A stretch of 64,000 nt of DNA, from NCBI RefSeq assembly GCF_003339685.1, contig NZ_QPKI01000007.1, positions 81,829 through 145,828 on the forward strand, in the 5' to 3' direction. The number at the start of each line of letters is the position of its first letter. Positions within the stretch are counted from its first letter, which is position 1. Position numbers and translations under genes: made by a program. Below, in pieces: positions 10,301-18,809 of the stretch. A model generated the notes under the pieces. It made no database searches and was not told the DNA's origin. It was given only the letters and a program-made list of their open reading frames with translations. The DNA is from Halomonas sp. DQ26W (lineage in GTDB: Bacteria > Pseudomonadota > Gammaproteobacteria > Pseudomonadales > Halomonadaceae).

Positions 10301-11815
10301 TCATGGCGGGCTGATCACGCCCGCCTGATGTCGGCGTGCTTCCATGCGTGTGAGAAATACGCGCATGATGCGTTCATAAAGTGCTTTACCCAACACGGCA
10401 TCCTCTATGCCGGCGTCGACATTGGGATTGTCGTTGACTTCGATGACCACGACTCGCTTTCCCGCTTGCTTGAGATCCACACCATACAAGCCGTTGCCGA
10501 TCAACCGGGTTGCCTTGAGGGCCGCCGCGAGTACCGCGGGCGGTGCGTCATCGGGATCATGGGTTGTAAAGCCGCCACTTTTCACTCTACTACCGGAGTG
10601 GTCATAGATCTGCCAATGGCCACGAGCCATGTAGTAACAGCTAGCGAAGAGAACCTGGCCGTCGAGTACGCCGATGCGCCAATCGTAGTCGGTAGGCAAC
10701 CACTCCTGGAGCAGCAGCAGTGCCGAGGTCTCGAACAGCTTGGCCGCTTCGCGTTCCAACTGGTCAGGGTCCGAGACCTTCACCACGCCCCGGGAAAACG
10801 CGCCATCGGGTACTTTCAGCACTAGCGGAAACCCTAGGCCTTGCAACGATTCGGCAAGGCGCCCCCGGTCCCCTCGCTTGAGCAAGCGGCCTTCCGGTGC
10901 CGGGACGCCGCGGGCTCGCAGCAGGGCATGTAAATACACCTTGTTGGTGCAACGCAGGATATCCTGGGGGGTATCGATCACAACCAGGCCTTCATGTTCC
11001 GCCAGCCGCGCCATGCGATAGGTGTGGTGGTCGAGGGCGGTGGTTTCGCGAATGAACAGACCGTCGAATTCGGCAAGCCGGCCCATGTCGCGCCGGGTGA
11101 TCAGCGAAACGTCGATGCCCTGGCGACGTCCTGCACGGATAAAGGCGCGAAGCGCGCCGCGATTGCTGGGGGGAAGGGCTTCTTCAGGATCGACGAGGAT
11201 CGCCAGGTCGAAGCGATATCGACGGCGAGCCTTGGGGGTGCGCCATACCCTCAGCGAGTGGCGATTGAGCGCTGTGGCGAACAGGTCCTGTTCGTCCACG
11301 CTCAGGTCCCGCAGGCGCAGTGGCTTGAGTCGTGCCAGGCGCCACAGGTCGTGACGACGCACCAGGCGGGCTTCCAGCAGCGGGCAGGGTAAGCGCTCGA
11401 ACAGGCGCCGTGCCAGCTTGGACAGCCCAGGCTCGCGACATTCACCGAACAGCAACCGTAGCGTCAACTGGTCTCCGGCAAGCTGGCCTTCGCGCGACAT
11501 TTCGCTGAGCAGCGGCGCCAGAGTGTCCAGCTGCAAGTCGGTCAGTGACTTGCGCTCCAGAGCATTGAGCGTCTCCACCGTGGGCAGGACCCGCTGCCCC
11601 CGGGCCTGGGCGAGGAGCGAGACATAGTAGCCGCTGCCCAGGTAGTCCATATCGCCGCACAGGTTGATGACATGGGTGGCACGGTCCTGATCATCGCGGC
11701 TGGTACGATGGCGTCGGTCCAGCGACAGAAAGTCGTCGGCACTGACCAGGTCCTCGGTGGGATAGTAGGGCCGCCAGTCATTCAGGCGGTCAACGACGAT
11801 ACGCAGAGGGCACAT
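10301..11815 (-). CDS. RimK-family ATP-grasp ligase with RLAN-type N-terminal domain
   Basis: This is a 504-residue two-part protein. The N-terminal region (roughly 1-200, starting MCPLRIVVDRLNDW) resembles the RLAN domain described with RimK-like amidoligases. The C-terminal half is an ATP-grasp fold with the nucleotide-binding KVPDGAFSRGVVKV segment and the metal-binding end IEVNDNPNVDAGIED. Such enzymes add amino acids, often glutamate, to peptides, proteins or small molecules; the substrate here is unknown. The ATG at 11815 follows an AGGAA site and matches the family start. It is divergent from a GNAT acetyltransferase, a neighbour pattern predicted in the literature to form a peptide-modification system. 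It is not RimK itself, which is about 300 residues. Confidence 0.85.
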   Translation of the reverse strand: MCPLRIVVDRLNDWRPYYPTEDLVSADDFLSLDRRHRTSRDDQDRATHVINLCGDMDYLGSGYYVSLLAQARGQRVLPTVETLNALERKSLTDLQLDTLAPLLSEMSREGQLAGDQLTLRLLFGECREPGLSKLARRLFERLPCPLLEARLVRRHDLWRLARLKPLRLRDLSVDEQDLFATALNRHSLRVWRTPKARRRYRFDLAILVDPEEALPPSNRGALRAFIRAGRRQGIDVSLITRRDMGRLAEFDGLFIRETTALDHHTYRMARLAEHEGLVVIDTPQDILRCTNKVYLHALLRARGVPAPEGRLLKRGDRGRLAESLQGLGFPLVLKVPDGAFSRGVVKVSDPDQLEREAAKLFETSALLLLQEWLPTDYDWRIGVLDGQVLFASCYYMARGHWQIYDHSGSRVKSGGFTTHDPDDAPPAVLAAALKATRLIGNGLYGVDLKQAGKRVVVIEVNDNPNVDAGIEDAVLGKALYERIMRVFLTRMEARRHQAGVISPP

Positions 11816-11970
11816 GGGGTTCCTGGCGAAATTTGGAGGAATGTTCAGCATGCCGTTGAGTAGGGTTATGGACAAGATGGTGGCAGGCTGAAAAGATTTC
11901 ATGCAGCGTGGCACTGACAAGAGTGCGACGCCTAGTCACAATCCGTTGCTGCCAGCCTGGAATTAATGAC

Positions 11971-12429
11971 ATGACCGTTGTGCTTCGCGAGGCTCAGGCC
12001 AAGGATCTCGATGCCCTCGTGCGTCTCGAACAGATTGCCTTCGAGGGCGACCGTTTCACCCGTCGGCAACTTTGGCACCTGCTCAACCGTGCCAATGCCC
12101 ATATCCTGCTCGCCGGAAACGCCGATGGCCGCCTCCTGGGTCATGGCATACTGCTGTTTCGTCGAAGCAGCCAGCGTGTGCGTCTCTACTCTTTCTGCGT
12201 GCACCCCGAAGCGCGCGGATTGGGAATTGGTCGTCAATTGCTCGGGGCTCTGGAGCAGGAGGCCCGGCGGCGTGGCGGTGAGCGGCTGGGTCTTGAGGTG
12301 CGGGCCGACAACCGGGCTGCACTGGCGCTGTATCGCCGCATGGGCTTCAGCCTGCTGCGCTGGTTGGAAGACTACTATGAGGATGGGTGCGCCGGCTGGC
12401 AGATGGAAAAGTCGCTGACGAAGGCGTGA
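11971..12429 (+). CDS. GNAT-family N-acetyltransferase
   Basis: This 152-residue acetyl-CoA-dependent acetyltransferase has the A-motif SFCVHPEARGLGIGRQLL (acetyl-CoA pyrophosphate loop) and the C-terminal NRAALALYRRMGF signature, which resembles RimI-type enzymes. It is transcribed away from the RLAN/ATP-grasp ligase; the 155 bp between them must hold both promoters. In related bacteria the partner of this ligase is often a GNAT fused to a C39-like peptidase. Here the gene stops after the GNAT domain and yajQ follows. The substrate is unknown; acetylation of a product of the neighbouring ligase is an inference. Confidence 0.85.
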   Translation: MTVVLREAQAKDLDALVRLEQIAFEGDRFTRRQLWHLLNRANAHILLAGNADGRLLGHGILLFRRSSQRVRLYSFCVHPEARGLGIGRQLLGALEQEARRRGGERLGLEVRADNRAALALYRRMGFSLLRWLEDYYEDGCAGWQMEKSLTKA

Positions 12430-12450
12430 TAGGTGAATATATCCGGCGGC

Positions 12451-12459
12451 TGCTAGAAT
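12451..12459 (+). promoter_or_regulatory. Extended -10 promoter of yajQ
   Basis: TGC followed by TAGAAT lies 43 bp before the yajQ ATG, between the acetyltransferase stop and yajQ. No good -35 is seen, as expected for an extended -10 promoter. Confidence 0.4.
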
Positions 12460-12501
12460 GCGCTTTCACCCTCCTTTCTAACCGGCCAGTGGAACTTGAT
12501 C

Positions 12502-12987
12502 ATGCCATCCTTCGATATCGTTTCCGAATTCGACAAGCACGAAGCCAGCAATGCCGTTGACCAGGCCAACCGCGAGATCCAGAGCCGTTTCGACTTCAAG
12601 GGTGTTACGGCGAGCTTCGAACTCAATGGTGACACCGTTCAACTCGAGGCCGAGGTCGATTTCCAGCTGACGCAGATGCTCGACGTTCTGCGCAATCGAT
12701 TGATTGCCCGGGGTATCGATGCCCGCTGCATGGATCCTCAGGAGCCCGAGCTTTCCGGGGTCCGGGCCCGCCAGCAGATTGCCCTCAAGCAGGGGCTCGA
12801 ACAGAAGGAGGCCAAGGATATCGTCAAGCGCATCAAGGACAGTAAGCTCAAGGTCCAGGCCCAGATCCAGGGCGATAAGGTCCGCGTGACCGGCAAGAAG
12901 CGTGACGACCTGCAGCAGGTCATGGCCCTGCTGCGTGGCGAGGGTGGCCCCGACCTGGCGCTTCAGTTCGACAACTTCCGCGACTAA
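12502..12987 (+). CDS. yajQ: YajQ-family nucleotide-binding protein
   Basis: YajQ proteins are small two-domain ferredoxin-like proteins that bind nucleotides; some bind cyclic di-GMP and then modulate transcription factors. The 161-residue product starts MPSFDIVSEFDKHEASNAV and contains FDFKGV, the family hallmarks, and ends with the conserved LQFDNFRD. The ATG at 12502 is chosen over a TTG two codons upstream because MPSFD is the universal start. It stands alone between two promoters, upstream of pepN. Confidence 0.95.
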   Translation: MPSFDIVSEFDKHEASNAVDQANREIQSRFDFKGVTASFELNGDTVQLEAEVDFQLTQMLDVLRNRLIARGIDARCMDPQEPELSGVRARQQIALKQGLEQKEAKDIVKRIKDSKLKVQAQIQGDKVRVTGKKRDDLQQVMALLRGEGGPDLALQFDNFRD

Positions 12988-13149
12988 GCGAGTCATAGGA
13001 AGAGGCCAATGGGCGGCCTCCCATGGCGCGTCGCGTTTTGCCCTGTGGATTCGTCAGCACTCACCGTCGCTGAATTGACGGCTACCTTTGAGGTTCGGGA
13101 GCGGGCCCCCGTACAATGGTCGTCGATTCCCGTCAGGAGCCTTTACCCG

Positions 13150-15783
13150 ATGTCTGAACCCAAGCCGACCTATCTCAGCGACTATCGGCCGCCTGCCTAC
13201 CGCGTTACACACACCGAGCTGACCTTTGATCTCAAGCCCGATGGCACCCGGGTCAAGGCCCGCCTGCACCTGGAGCGTCATCCGGAGCAGAAAGCAGGTG
13301 CCGCCCTCGAGCTCGATGGCGAACACCTCGCGCTCAAGTCCATTGCTGTGGACGGCCAGTCACTGGAAGAGGATGAGTATGCGCTCACGCCAACCGGTTT
13401 GATCGTACACCGGGTTCCGGAGCGCTTCCTGCTGGATACCGAGGTCGAAATCTCCCCACAGGACAATACGGCGCTCGAGGGGCTCTACGTCTCCAATGGC
13501 ATGTACTGCACCCAGTGCGAGGCAGAGGGATTTCGTCGCATCACCTATTACCCCGACCGGCCCGATGTCATGGCCACCTTTGCCACCACGGTCATTGGCG
13601 ACGCGAACGAGGAACCCGTGTTGCTTTCCAATGGCAACCCGGTGGAGCGGGGCGAGCTGCCTGATGGACGCCACTACGTGACCTGGGAGGATCCGCATCC
13701 CAAGCCCTGCTACCTGTTCGCCCTGGTCGCCGGGGATCTCGAGAAGGTGGAAGACAGTTTTACCACCATGAGCGGGCGCGAGGTGGCGCTGCAGATCTGG
13801 GTCGAGGAGGAGAATCTCGACAAGACCGACCATGCCATGGCGTCACTGAAGCGGGCCATGACATGGGATGAGGAGACCTATGGGCGCGAGTACGACCTCG
13901 ATCTGTTCATGATCGTGGCGGTCAATGATTTCAACATGGGCGCCATGGAGAACAAGGGACTCAATATCTTCAATTCGGCGGCGGTGCTGACCCACCCGCA
14001 TACCGCCACCGATGCGGCTTTTCAGCGGGTCGAGGGGATCGTCGCCCACGAATATTTCCACAACTGGTCGGGAAACCGGGTGACCTGCCGCGACTGGTTC
14101 CAGCTCTCGCTGAAGGAGGGCTTCACCGTCTTCCGCGACCAGTGCTACTCCGCCGACATCAACTCGGCTGCGGTCAAGCGCATCGAAGACGTGTCCTTCT
14201 TCCGCACCGCACAGTTCGCTGAGGATGCCGGACCCACAGCGCACCCGATACGCCCCGATCACTATATTGAAATCACCAATTTCTATACGCTGACCATCTA
14301 CGAGAAGGGCGCAGAGGTGGTGCGCATGCTGCGCAATCTGGTGGGCTGGGAAGCCTTCCGTCGCGGCAGCGATGACTACTTCGAGCGCTTCGATGGCCAG
14401 GCGGTGACCATCGAGGACTTCGTCGGCTGCATGGCCGAGGCCTCCGGACTCGACCTTTCCCAGTTCATGCACTGGTACTCCCAGGCAGGGACGCCGGAGA
14501 TAGATGCCCATGGCGAATACGACTATGCCAATGCCGAATACCACCTGACCCTGCGTCAGCGTACCCCGGCCACACCGGGGCAGCCCAATAAGCAGCCGTT
14601 ACATGTCCCGGTGAGGATGGGGCTGGTAGGAACCAAGACGGGACGGGATCTAGCCCTGACTCTGGATGGCGCGAGCCTGGGCAGCGATGCGGTGATCCAC
14701 CTGCGTGAGTCGGAACAGTCCTTCGTCTTCACCGATGTCAGTGAAGCGCCGGTGCCCTCGCTGTTGCGTGGCTTCTCAGCGCCGGTACAGCTGCGTTTCC
14801 ATTACAGTCGCGAGGACCTGGCCTTCCTGATGGCCAACGATTCCGACGGTTTCAATCGCTGGGATGCCGGTCAACGACTGGCCATGCTGGCACTTGACGA
14901 CCTGATCGCTGCCCACCGCAACGGCGTCGAAAAGGTTATGGATCCGCGTCTCGTCGAGGCCTTCCGCGCCTTGATCGAGCGAGGAGGCGATGACAAGGCG
15001 GTGCTGGCCGAAATGCTGACGCTCCCTTCGGAGGCCTATATTGCCGAGCAGCAGCCGTTGGTAGATGTGGATGCCATCCATGCGGCTCGCACCTTCGTCA
15101 AGCAGTCCCTGGCCGTCGCCCTGCGCGACGAGCTTTTGGCACTATTCGAAGCCAATTGCTCGGATGCCCCCTATGCGCCCGAGCCGCAGCAAATCGGCCA
15201 ACGCAGCCTCAAGAACGTGGCACTCTCCTACCTGCTGGCGATAGAGGACCAGCGGGGTATTGAATCGGCCCAGGCACAGTTTGCTGCCGAACACAACATG
15301 ACCGACGTGCGTCACGCCCTGACCCTGCTGACCCACAGTAGCCGAAACGACCTGGCCGATCCGGCACTGCGAGCCTTTGGCGAGAAGTGGGCTCACGATC
15401 CTCTGGTCATGGACCAGTGGTTCAGCATCCAGGTCACACGCCCCCAGTCGGATGCGCTGGATCGGGTCAAATACCTGATGGCCCATCCGGCCTTCTCATT
15501 GAAGAACCCCAATCGGGTGCGGGCCCTGGTGGGCACCTTCGCCAACCAGAATCGGGTCAACTTCCATCGCATGGATGGCGAAGGCTACCGGTTACTTGCC
15601 GATGTGGTGATCGATCTCAATCGCTTCAATCCGGAAATCGCTGCCCGGCTGATCACACCACTGACCCGCTGGCAGCGCTTCGACGAGTCGCGCCAGGAGC
15701 TGATGAAGCATGAGCTCGAACGAATTCGTGCCGAGGAACTCTCGCCGAATGTGTATGAGGTGGTGGAAAAGGCCCTCGCTTGA
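13150..15783 (+). CDS. pepN: Aminopeptidase N (M1 family)
   Basis: PepN is a cytoplasmic zinc aminopeptidase that removes N-terminal residues from peptides downstream of the ATP-dependent proteases. The 877-residue protein carries the GAMEN exopeptidase motif at about 264-268 and the zinc site HEYFH at 300-304 with the third ligand Glu about 19 residues later. The KxPxY-like N-terminal sequence MSEPKPTYLSDYRPP matches gammaproteobacterial PepN, so the ATG at 13150 is used although the frame is open 140 bp further upstream. It appears monocistronic. Confidence 0.97.
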   Translation: MSEPKPTYLSDYRPPAYRVTHTELTFDLKPDGTRVKARLHLERHPEQKAGAALELDGEHLALKSIAVDGQSLEEDEYALTPTGLIVHRVPERFLLDTEVEISPQDNTALEGLYVSNGMYCTQCEAEGFRRITYYPDRPDVMATFATTVIGDANEEPVLLSNGNPVERGELPDGRHYVTWEDPHPKPCYLFALVAGDLEKVEDSFTTMSGREVALQIWVEEENLDKTDHAMASLKRAMTWDEETYGREYDLDLFMIVAVNDFNMGAMENKGLNIFNSAAVLTHPHTATDAAFQRVEGIVAHEYFHNWSGNRVTCRDWFQLSLKEGFTVFRDQCYSADINSAAVKRIEDVSFFRTAQFAEDAGPTAHPIRPDHYIEITNFYTLTIYEKGAEVVRMLRNLVGWEAFRRGSDDYFERFDGQAVTIEDFVGCMAEASGLDLSQFMHWYSQAGTPEIDAHGEYDYANAEYHLTLRQRTPATPGQPNKQPLHVPVRMGLVGTKTGRDLALTLDGASLGSDAVIHLRESEQSFVFTDVSEAPVPSLLRGFSAPVQLRFHYSREDLAFLMANDSDGFNRWDAGQRLAMLALDDLIAAHRNGVEKVMDPRLVEAFRALIERGGDDKAVLAEMLTLPSEAYIAEQQPLVDVDAIHAARTFVKQSLAVALRDELLALFEANCSDAPYAPEPQQIGQRSLKNVALSYLLAIEDQRGIESAQAQFAAEHNMTDVRHALTLLTHSSRNDLADPALRAFGEKWAHDPLVMDQWFSIQVTRPQSDALDRVKYLMAHPAFSLKNPNRVRALVGTFANQNRVNFHRMDGEGYRLLADVVIDLNRFNPEIAARLITPLTRWQRFDESRQELMKHELERIRAEELSPNVYEVVEKALA

Positions 15784-15816
15784 TGTGAGGGTTATTGGGC
15801 GAGAGCGATTTGCGTC

Positions 15817-15917
15817 GCGAGCGATGATAGGCTGGTCGCCGCCGGAGCGCAGCTCCCGGAATGTAGCCTGCTACATGAGGAGAGCGAGCACCGCCGGCGG
15901 CCAGGGTATCGAGCGCA
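15817..15917. repeat. Long imperfect inverted repeat downstream of pepN
   Basis: The region is built around a perfect ATGTAG-CCTG-CTACAT hairpin (15861-15876), flanked by GC-rich arms (CTGGTCGCCGCCGG at about 15831 against CCGCCGGCGGCCAGG at about 15891) that pair imperfectly. It lies between convergent genes (pepN and the small membrane protein). It may be an intergenic palindromic repeat that also ends transcription; no T-run is present. It does not resemble the repeat family at 44055. Confidence 0.5.
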
Positions 15918-15937
15918 GCAGCAAAGCCTCCGTCCAA

Positions 15938-16225
15938 TCAATTGATCAGCCAGCTTAAAACCGTGACGCCGAGCAGCCCCCAGATCAGGGTCGCCACCAG
16001 GCGCCGGCGCAGCAGGGCGCGCAGGGCCAGATACAGTAGCCCCAGGCCGAGCAGCAGTACTGCCAGGCTGATCACGGTGGGCGGAATGTCCAGCGCGGAG
16101 GCTAGGCCGTCAAAGAATCCCTGGGCTGAGGCACCCAGGTTATGGAAGAACACGATCAGCAGGTCGACCACGAAGCGAATCATCGCGCCCAGTGTTTCGC
16201 CCAGCCAGGAAAAGAAATCTTGCAT
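15938..16225 (-). CDS. Small membrane protein, last gene of the DUF1538/PII operon
   Basis: This 95-residue protein of no recognised family appears to have three hydrophobic segments (about 12-33, 48-68 and 74-93) separated by a short Arg cluster (LRRRL). It starts 17 bp after the CBS-domain gene in the same direction, so it is probably the fourth gene of the operon beginning at 18497. It could be an accessory subunit of the DUF1538 membrane protein, but only position supports that. Confidence 0.7.
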   Translation of the reverse strand: MQDFFSWLGETLGAMIRFVVDLLIVFFHNLGASAQGFFDGLASALDIPPTVISLAVLLLGLGLLYLALRALLRRRLVATLIWGLLGVTVLSWLIN

Positions 16226-16242
16226 ATGCAGGTCCGGTCGGC

Positions 16243-16629
16243 TTACTCGATCATGTCGAGAACGGTCCCTACGATATCATCCATTGTGACCAGGCCTACC
16301 AACTTGTTGTCATCGAGCACCAGAATCCGCTTGACCACACTGTCGGTCATCAGGCTGGCGACATGACGAACATCCAGTGATTCGCCGACCCCGATGGCCG
16401 GCTTGGCACAGACGTCATAGACGTTGATCAGGTCGATATCGCCATTTTCGGCGACGATGGTCTTGAGAATATTGGTGTAGGTGATCAGGCCCCAGGCATC
16501 GTGGGGGTCCTGCTGCTCGACGACCAGGCATTTGAGATTGTGGCGCTTCATCAAGCCCAGGGCGTCGCGCAGGGTGGCGAAGGGCGACACCGTCACCACG
16601 TCGCGCATCATGATGTCCTTGACCAGCAT
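16243..16629 (-). CDS. CBS-domain pair protein
   Basis: This 128-residue stand-alone CBS pair (Bateman module) has repeats of about residues 1-60 and 65-128, with MLVKDIMMRDVVTVSP at the start and VGLVTMDDIVGTVLDM at the end. CBS pairs usually bind adenine nucleotides such as AMP, ATP or SAM and regulate a partner protein. A GGAG site precedes the ATG. It lies 24 bp after the PII-like gene and belongs to the DUF1538 operon, so regulation of that membrane protein is the natural inference. Confidence 0.88.
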   Translation of the reverse strand: MLVKDIMMRDVVTVSPFATLRDALGLMKRHNLKCLVVEQQDPHDAWGLITYTNILKTIVAENGDIDLINVYDVCAKPAIGVGESLDVRHVASLMTDSVVKRILVLDDNKLVGLVTMDDIVGTVLDMIE

Positions 16630-16653
16630 CTTGTCACTCCGTCTGTTATTGGA

Positions 16654-17004
16654 TCAGTGGTCGTGCCTGAGCCGCTCCTCGAAGCGCTTGACCTGAGACA
16701 TGTCGATTCCGCCGAGATGCTCCACGGGCAGCGTCATGACCAGCCCCTTGGAGTCGTCGCCGGAAGGGTTGAGCACCTGCCTTATGGCCTTGAGTACCTT
16801 GAGCGACAGGCTTTTCTCCAGCGTCATCATCATGATGCTCTGACTGCCTTCGAAGGTCAGACCGAAGAAGGTCTTCTTGCGCTCTCCCCCGATACCCCGG
16901 CCCGACATCAGGGTCATCCCCACCGCGCCCGCTTCGGTGGCGGCATCGATGCACTCCTGCTCGAGCTCCTCCGGTGCAATGGCGACCAACAGCGAAAACT
17001 TCAT
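16654..17004 (-). CDS. PII-like signalling protein paired with DUF1538
   Basis: This 116-residue protein has the PII ferredoxin-like pattern: an N-terminal strand MKFSLLVAIAP, helix, GMTLMSGRGIGGERKKTFFG (the TVxxVxGxG-like strand), then FEGSQSIMMMTLEK and a second helix-strand unit with GGIDMS. The region of the canonical T-loop is short and lacks a Tyr51-type uridylylation site, so it is a PII-like protein rather than GlnB or GlnK. Its ATG overlaps the TGA of the DUF1538 gene (ATGA), implying coupled translation and probable physical interaction. A GGAGGAAAG site lies just upstream. Confidence 0.8.
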   Translation of the reverse strand: MKFSLLVAIAPEELEQECIDAATEAGAVGMTLMSGRGIGGERKKTFFGLTFEGSQSIMMMTLEKSLSLKVLKAIRQVLNPSGDDSKGLVMTLPVEHLGGIDMSQVKRFEERLRHDH

Positions 17005-18497
17005 GTCGTCTTTCCTCCAGGCTTCACCACCCAATCCATGAGAATGGCATAGCTCATCACAGTCACGATAGGAAAGATCGAGGCGAAGGCGATCAGCCCG
17101 AAGCCATCGATCAGCACGTTGCGGCCCTCGATCTGGCTAGCCAGACCAATGCCAAGCGCGGTCACCAGGGGTACTGTCACCTCGGAGGTCGTCACGCCAC
17201 CCAGGTCGAAAGCCAGGGCCACGATATAGCGAGGCGCCAGGGCGGTCAGCAAGATCACCAGCGTATAGCCACCGATAATATAGTAGTGGATGGAGTCGCC
17301 GGTGATGATGCGGTGTACGCCGATGGTGATGCCGATGGCCACGCCGAGTGCCACCAGCAGGCGTATCACGTTGCCCTGGATCTTGCCTGCGGCTGCTTCT
17401 TCTGCCTGCTGGCCGATGGCGATCAAGGCCGGCTCGGCCATGGTGGTAGCGAAGCCGATGCAAAAAGCGAAGAGGTAGACCCACAGCCAGGTATCGAAGG
17501 CCACCAGTTGATGGGCCATGCTCTGTCCGATGGGAAAAAGGCCGAGCTTGAGGCCCACCACGAAGGCATAGAGACCGATGATCACCAAGGCGAAGCCGAT
17601 ACCGACCCTGAGCGGGTCGGCCAGTGAGCGCTTGAGAACGGCATACTGGAAGAACAGGATCACCAGAATGATCGGTAGCACGTCACGCAACATGCTGAAG
17701 AGATCGAGTAGCATCTGCAGCGGGCCGGCGGGAGGAGTGACCTCATCCTGGGCGGTTATGAGTTCGGCTCCGCCCGGGATGCTGCCCGGGTCGGCGTAGA
17801 CCAGGATGCCGTAGAGCTGCACGCTGATCATCGGCACCATCACGGCGAGAGCCACCAGGCCGAAGCCGTCGATCAGCGAGCTGCGACCGCGGATGGATGC
17901 AGCGAGGCCAATGCCCAGGGCGGCGATCAGCGGAACCGTTACGATATTGGTGGTGACGCCGCCTGAATCGTAGGCCAGGCCGACGATCTCGGCGGGAGCG
18001 AAGAAGGTCACCATCACGACCAGCACGTAGCCTACTATCATGTACCAATGCAGGGGGTGGCCCAGGATCACCCGAAATACGCCGAGTGCCATCACCAGTC
18101 CTACCGAACCGGCAACGATCAGGCGTAGCGTCAAGGCGTCGATTCGCCCTTCACTGATCTGGGCGGCCTGTTCGGCCACGGCGATCAGCGCCGGTTCGGC
18201 CACCACGGCAGAGAAGCCGATGGCGAAACCGAACAGCATGAGAATCGGCATCGAGCCTCGTCGGGCGAACTGGTTGGCCAGGCGCTTGCCCACCGGAAAA
18301 ATGCTCAGCTCGAGCCCCTGCAGAAACAGGGCGACGCCCACGGCCACGATCATCAGGCCGATCGCCATGCTCAGCCCGCCATCGGGCCATTCCCGCAGCA
18401 GCAGTGCTTGAAAGGCCACCACCACCACGATGATCGGCAGCAGGTTTCGCATGGCATGGGTCAGCGCATTGAGAAAATCCCTGAGTTGCTCTGCCAA
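17001..18497 (-). CDS. Duplicated DUF1538 integral membrane protein (putative transporter)
   Basis: This is a 498-residue polytopic inner-membrane protein made of two homologous halves. AEPALIA occurs at 100-106 and 354-360, GGVTT at 179-183 and 433-437, and GRSSLIDGFGL and GRNVLIDGFGL at 204-214 and 458-468. Internal duplication with conserved Glu and Asp within membrane segments is typical of secondary transporters with inverted or parallel repeats. I know of no established substrate for DUF1538. The start is an in-frame TTG behind GGGAG at 18506-18510; the next ATG would remove 15 residues. It heads a four-gene operon with PII-like and CBS proteins. Confidence 0.85.
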   Translation of the reverse strand: MAEQLRDFLNALTHAMRNLLPIIVVVVAFQALLLREWPDGGLSMAIGLMIVAVGVALFLQGLELSIFPVGKRLANQFARRGSMPILMLFGFAIGFSAVVAEPALIAVAEQAAQISEGRIDALTLRLIVAGSVGLVMALGVFRVILGHPLHWYMIVGYVLVVMVTFFAPAEIVGLAYDSGGVTTNIVTVPLIAALGIGLAASIRGRSSLIDGFGLVALAVMVPMISVQLYGILVYADPGSIPGGAELITAQDEVTPPAGPLQMLLDLFSMLRDVLPIILVILFFQYAVLKRSLADPLRVGIGFALVIIGLYAFVVGLKLGLFPIGQSMAHQLVAFDTWLWVYLFAFCIGFATTMAEPALIAIGQQAEEAAAGKIQGNVIRLLVALGVAIGITIGVHRIITGDSIHYYIIGGYTLVILLTALAPRYIVALAFDLGGVTTSEVTVPLVTALGIGLASQIEGRNVLIDGFGLIAFASIFPIVTVMSYAILMDWVVKPGGKTT

Positions 18498-18809
18498 GAC
18501 CGGCTCCCTGAGGCATGTTCCGTTGACGACAATCGGTCTTGTCGCTGTTATGCGCGGCGTGGACAGGCTAGCCTGTCAGCCTGGATAGTAACATTAGCCT
18601 GGTTCGATGAACGTAAGATGACGCTTGGCGACGCATGACGTGCCATAGACAACAGGCCTTGCCGGCATGTCGGGGCTGTCGCCACACTATACCATCGAGA
18701 TTGGCCTTGATCAGGCGAACGTGATGGGTCGCGAGTTGATCAGGATCAAGGCTTTGCGTATTGCCCCGGTCGGGATTATGCGCATCGCGCCAAATGGACA
18801 GGAGGGGCC
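18498..18809. other. Divergent intergenic region between DUF1538 operon and lemA
   Basis: These 312 bp hold no supported gene. They must contain the promoters of the leftward DUF1538 operon and the rightward lemA operon. The notable site is the 16-bp palindrome at 18562-18577, listed separately. On the minus strand a TACTAT -10-like sequence precedes that palindrome, about 85-90 bp upstream of the TTG start. I found no convincing -35, leader ORF or repeat element. Confidence 0.6.
18562..18577. promoter_or_regulatory. Perfect 16-bp palindrome, candidate operator
   Basis: GACAGGCTAGCCTGTC is self-complementary throughout and sits just downstream of a TACTAT -10-like element for the leftward DUF1538 operon, 65 bp before its start codon. 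A dimeric repressor bound here would overlap the transcription start. The regulator is unknown. Confidence 0.45.

Noticed and set aside
10301..11815. Assignment as ribosomal S6 glutamate ligase RimK
   Set aside because: The protein is 504 residues with an extra N-terminal domain; RimK itself is about 300 residues, so only the ATP-grasp half is shared.
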